Shown here: positions 60,385 through 64,000 of the stretch, in pieces
Layout of the letters: each line of letters begins with the position of its first letter
How positions within the stretch are numbered: position 1 is the first letter of the stretch
DNA from: Amphibalanus amphitrite
Taxonomy: Eukaryota; Arthropoda; Thecostraca; Balanomorpha; Balanidae
Assembly (NCBI RefSeq): GCF_019059575.1
Contig: NW_024881709.1
Location: 248,001 to 312,000 of the forward strand
Length of the DNA: 64,000 bases
Direction: 5' to 3'
Notes under the pieces: generated by a model
Database searches by the model: none
The model's input: the letters and a program-made list of their open reading frames with translations, nothing else
What the model was told of the DNA's origin: nothing
Made by a program: the position numbers and the translations under genes

Positions 60385-62322
60385 TCTCTCTCTCCCTCTC
60401 TCTCTCTCCCTCTCTCTTAATCCTATTTAAACATCAAGCTACATGAGACTTAAGTTATGCAACTCACTTGACCACGGATTGACGTCATTCGTGACGTCAT
60501 CAGACCAGGGAGTGACGCCAGCAGACCATGGTGTGACGTCACCTCCTTGATCCCAAGGAGAGACGTCGCCTCCGTTAGCCCAGGATGAATCGTGCGTCTG
60601 GTCTGAGTCGTTGGAGGCATATGCGTGGAGGGAGACTCGCACCGTCTGCTCTTCTCCAACCTGAGGCATGCAAACGAAATACTTTCCCGTTATTTACCGT
60701 TAACGGTTAAATACTTTCCCGTTATTTACAGTCACCGTGATACTTTCGTTAAAAATAGTCCTTAGTCATAGTTACATAAACAGGAACATCGCCGAGGTTA
60801 ATTAAGCTACTAAAACATCACCGTCACAGTCATCGACGTTTAAACGTCAACCAACATTAAAAGACCACATGTGTGTGTATGTGTGTACGGTCCAGGAAGT
60901 TTAGAATCGCGGTGCCTTCTCGGCCTGGAGTAGCGATCGGACACTGCACCGCTATAGACCTGCACTATTCGTCCGCCAAGCAGTCGTTGATATAGTGTTT
61001 ATTATCGCGTGAAGCCGGTGTCTGGCTGCGCAGTGCGCAGTCTGTTCCGGTCGGTTCGACTGCGTGGCCAGGGTCGAGTCGTCTCACAGAGGCAGCTCGG
61101 CGAGCGTCGAACACGAGCCCCGGCCTCAGTGACACGGTGTAGGAATGTGTGTGTAATACCGATACTTTGGTCCTTACAACGGCCGGTGTAGCGCGTGAGG
61201 AGGTGATCACCAGCTATCCTGTGACGGGATACTCGAGATGTATACTCACGTAGACCCACGAGCGGAGTTACGATCACAATACACTTCCGCTTTACACTTA
61301 AATTACAATGATTTTTAATGGCCATGAGTTGGGCGTGTTCGTACACCCGCTTACCTGTGGGTGTGGCGGCTATATGCATGGTGTAAGTTCCAAGAACTGG
61401 GATGCTGTATGTTAGTTGATGATGCTATGTTGCTATAGCTTCCGTGTGCGTAGCTAACATGAGAACTATTTAGGTACATTTGAGGAGGACTGTTAGGACT
61501 ATATGTTTTCCAAGTCCACACCGAAGTATTTGCCTATTACGGACGAATTAATGTGTTTCGTCCGTGAGATCATGCAGCTAACTTCTGGCCTTTTACATAC
61601 GCTCACCTTTACCGTGAAATCTTGTCACTTTATCCCTAAAGAAAAGGCATAGGTCAAGTTTATAAATTCAGGTCTGATCATCTTACCGGTGCGGCCAGTT
61701 TGTAGACCCGGAGAGTGGCCTGCTCTATGGTGACGTCATCGGGCACCGAGGGCAGAAATGACGTCAGGTTGAAATAGACGTCCATAGAGGGCGATGAACG
61801 GTCAGAGTCCTGACTCGACTCGGGCTGGTGGTCACCTGGAGACACAATCGGGTTCACGTCAGGTCACAGGTAATCGCGTGGTCACTGGTCATGATATACG
61901 AATGTAGTGCAACCGGAAACTCATTATCGATGTTTAAAGGGCTCTACAGCTGACCGGAACAAATTATGTAACCCCAATGTCACCCGATCTTTCTATAATT
62001 TCCGTCACCCTGTCACCTGTTCCTACAGTCTCAGGTGTGAACGTGACTGATGCCTCTCCCCGGCCCTACGCCACGACCTCTCCCGTCCCCTCCCCTCCAT
62101 AGCAGCCCACACGATCTCCTACTCACAGGTCGGATAGAAGCTCTGCGCCCGTTTGAGTAGGTCGCTCCGGTCGTGGTAGCGCCGACTCTGCATGCTGCTG
62201 ACCAGCCGCGCCAGCTTACGCCGCTCGTCGCTGGAGAGTCGCGGCGCTTGCGGTCGGCACGGCATATCCAGAGATATTAAAATGTGGTTTAGTATCTCCT
62301 TGAGCATTCTTTGCTCCTCCGC
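58755..62322 (-). CDS. TGF-beta-family propeptide, partial, ligand domain not found
   Basis: Minus-strand exons: 62127-62322, 61687-61835, 60468-60660, 59297-59521 and 59053-58755 (TGA at 58757-58755). All junctions are GT-AG and in phase, giving 353 residues without an N-terminus. The secreted family is made as a propeptide that is cut by furin to free a dimeric cystine-knot ligand. Seen here: a helical start (EEQRMLKEILNHILISLDM), SMDVYFNLTSFLPSVPDDV, IEQATLRVYKLA, EQTVRVSLHAYA, HGWLTFDVRSAVRAWQLGA followed by WGFLLTVQDTAGRQL, and AEPRYPVLDLL, all in the order of a TGF-beta propeptide. A basic stretch RRHRHSRQRR (residues 332-341) fits a furin site. Only 12 residues follow before the stop, and the seven-Cys ligand is missing. 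Either exon 5 splices on, for example at GACAG/GT near 58783, or the gene is broken or misassembled. Exons encoding the signal peptide lie beyond 62322. The subfamily is uncertain. Confidence 0.7.
59490..59862. repeat. 74-79-bp tandem array copying an exon acceptor of the TGF-beta-like gene
   Basis: CCGAGGGGCCGGGAGG followed by GGCTGGGGTTCCTAGAGG recurs at 59492, 59566, 59644 and 59723, with a degenerate fifth near 59823. The leftmost copy contains the true acceptor (exon starts at 59521). The others supply look-alike CTCTAG/GAACCCC acceptors with first bases at 59595 and 59673, and a weaker one at 59752. Confidence 0.88.
60137..60420. repeat. (CT)n microsatellite
   Basis: About 280 bp of CT repeats with CCCT interruptions and a CTGCCT-type central block, in an intron of the TGF-beta-like gene. 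It explains the Ser/Leu-only open frames here. Confidence 0.97.
60469..61686. other. Exon 3 of the TGF-beta-like gene and the intron before it
   Basis: The intron (60661-61686) has no gene or clear repeat. Two open frames near 61.0-61.4 kb have no domains. Confidence 0.4.
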
Positions 62323-62448
62323 CTGCCGCCTGGGAGGGCAGATATTTGGTCAGTGTGGTCGTCACTCATCGGTTATAAATCATAAATTGGTTCTTGCCAA
62401 TTTATGGCATAATAGTTATAACGAACATCATGTTATCGTTCTAGACGA

Positions 62449-63261
62449 TAGGGGAGAGAGGTCATATTGCGCCATGTTCTTAAATGCGCCACACCTTCCT
62501 CCTGTCCAAAATTCGATTCGAATGAATGCTCGAATGTGTGCATTTACTTCACCACCAATAACTCGCTCTTATTCCGGTCCACGGGGGCAGGTGAGGTGTC
62601 TCAGCTTTCTCGCAGACCATTTTTTGTGATTTCCTCTATTTTCTTACGCGAAACAGTCTATTTCGACCTTTGCTAGTGTCATGGTTTATCTTAGAGATAG
62701 TGATTCAACTAATAATCATTGTTAATTGCTCGTTTAATGGTAGTTTTGAAAGTTTATCACCACCGTGGCTTCGCTGTCCTCGCCATATTTGAAGCTCGTG
62801 AAAAATGTGTTCCATTCGTAATTGCGTCCACCCTATTTGCGCCCTATTCTTCAACCCAGAGAAACAGCATCTGGTGGTTGGGACACATTTCATTGAACAC
62901 TTTGATTATTAGAGCGCTCACCTTACCATTACCTTAGCCTTCACATCATAAATGGTTAATGGGCTGACACGTTCAAATAGGCTTCTTATTTAGGTGGCAA
63001 ACCGTTGTTTTTAATAGGGCGCTTTTACATGAGAGGTATGGGCGCTTTTTGATGGGGTAGTCCGTAAATGCGCCCTTTGCAGGTGTGTCGGAAAACTTTT
63101 CCCTTGTTAATTTTTATGGGTGTGATACAAATTAGGAGTTGTAATTTGATGCCAAAATAACTGAGGTACAATTTGAGATATCATCAAGCATGACAGCTGG
63201 TCAACTTTAGCCGCAATAGGCCGATATCCTTAAGGTGGCGCAATATGACCTCTCTCCCCTA
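62449..63261. mobile_element. 813-bp MITE with ~27-bp terminal inverted repeats
   Basis: Begins TAGGGGAGAGAGGTCATATT then GCGCCA, and ends with the reverse complement (GGTGGCGCAATATGACC, then TCTCTCCCCTA). TA lies at both ends as a possible target duplication. The interior repeats TGCGCC/GGCGC words (TTTGCGCCCTATTC, AAATGCGCCCTTTG). It is non-coding. Confidence 0.85.
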
Positions 63262-64000
63262 CGCGCCGGCCGAGGGGAAGGAGGGGGGGAGGGGGGATGG
63301 TACGATCCCCTTCGCCGTATCGCCCCTGATGGAGCTAAAGCGTCGCGGAAAATACGAGCATGTGCGCCGTTATGAGACGTAGCAAATGGTATCCGATTTT
63401 AAGGTTTCAGGTCAACCGGTGACCTTTAAGCTCAGGTCAGGTGACCCAACACACGGGTTCAGTTTTTCATAAATAATTTCGCAAAAAACGGTCGTAGAGC
63501 TGCTATTTTGGCATCATCGTGTTCGCCTCACTCAACGCACCGAACGGTATACTTTTTCTTCGGTTGAGGCCAACCTGAGATGTTGAACTCAGGTCAAGGT
63601 CAGGTCAGCGCCCCCAGGTCACGAAGCTGGTCAAAGAAGGTCATGTCGCATAGCATTCGATTTTGCAGGTCTTCCTGAGTCCATTGGTGGCTTTGCCGAC
63701 TCGGTAGCTTAATTTGGTCGAGAGATCTTGACGACAAGCTCTTATGCCCAAGTGACGTCATAAATGACGTCACGCAAGGTCAACAATGCACAAATGAAGC
63801 ATCGGACCTTGTCACGCAAGGTCAACAATGCACAAATGAAGCATCGGACCTTGCAAGGAGTGCAAGAAATCACGATTTCGCGTGCTTGAGATATAGTTTG
63901 AGATCGTTCCCGATGCTAAACTAGCAGTTTTCATTTTTCCCCATTAATTTTAATGATGAGGTCACGTGAACGACCTGACCCCATGTGACCTGAGAATGCA
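63262..64000. other. AGGTCA-rich DNA at the right edge
   Basis: No gene is recognised. AGGTCA/TGACCT occurs many times between 63410 and 64000, often as CAGGTCAAGGTCAGGTCA. Confidence 0.5.
63769..63852. repeat. 42-bp perfect tandem duplication
   Basis: The 42-bp unit starting GTCACGCAAGGTCAACAATG and ending GCATCGGACCTT occurs twice back to back (63769-63810 and 63811-63852) without a mismatch, so it is a recent event. Confidence 0.95.

Noticed and set aside
60087-60430. Ser/Leu and Arg/Glu repeat open frames
   Set aside because: They are translations of the (CT)n microsatellite.

Overview
The window is animal nuclear DNA. Genes are split into many short exons with GT-AG introns, intergenic and intronic DNA is full of inverted-repeat mobile elements and microsatellites, and the recognisable proteins look arthropod-like. 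An aldehyde oxidase of the insect type, a Fer2-type (48-related) bHLH factor and an arthropod-like plexin-domain protein point to an arthropod. The GC-rich coding sequence and repeat style would suit a crustacean; a barnacle is a guess I cannot confirm.

Layout. (1) 306-1300: a palindromic Tc1/mariner relic. (2) 2736-18446, plus strand: the last seven coding exons of a plexin-domain-containing (PLXDC/TEM7-like) transmembrane protein. Its 5' exons lie upstream of the window or were not found. Its 11.7-kb intron carries a 4.4-kb foldback element that itself hosts a 1.9-kb insertion. (3) 18.4-28.4 kb: intergenic DNA with a ~72-bp tandem array, a CACGTG-palindrome repeat and a 5'-truncated LINE. 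(4) 28447-31621, minus strand: a complete four-exon bHLH gene (204 aa, Fer2/Ptf1a class) with a second copy of the CACGTG repeat in its first intron. (5) 31.6-39.1 kb: repeats, including two tandem copies of an element with a CCCTA array, and a MITE. (6) 39099-52629, minus strand: a complete 25-exon molybdo-flavoenzyme (1287 aa), an aldehyde oxidase by its active-site residues. (7) 52.6-57 kb: a 2.4-kb foldback inserted among CGGAGT hexamer repeats. (8) 57091-57840, plus strand: a doubtful 3' gene end. (9) 58755-62322, minus strand: exons for a TGF-beta-type propeptide that reach a furin-type site and then a stop, with no cystine-knot ligand found. (10) 62.4-64 kb: a MITE and AGGTCA-rich DNA.

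The four main genes have no obvious functional link. The most unusual theme is tandem duplication of splice junctions. The exon 3 donor region of the aldehyde oxidase is repeated five times as exact 66-bp units. The acceptor of a propeptide exon of the TGF-beta-like gene is repeated four times as 74-79-bp units. Weaker donor duplications sit at the bHLH exon 1 and at two more aldehyde oxidase exons. These create decoy exons that would shift frame or introduce stops if used.

All exon boundaries were derived by hand from GT-AG sites, phase agreement and family resemblance. No database search was run.
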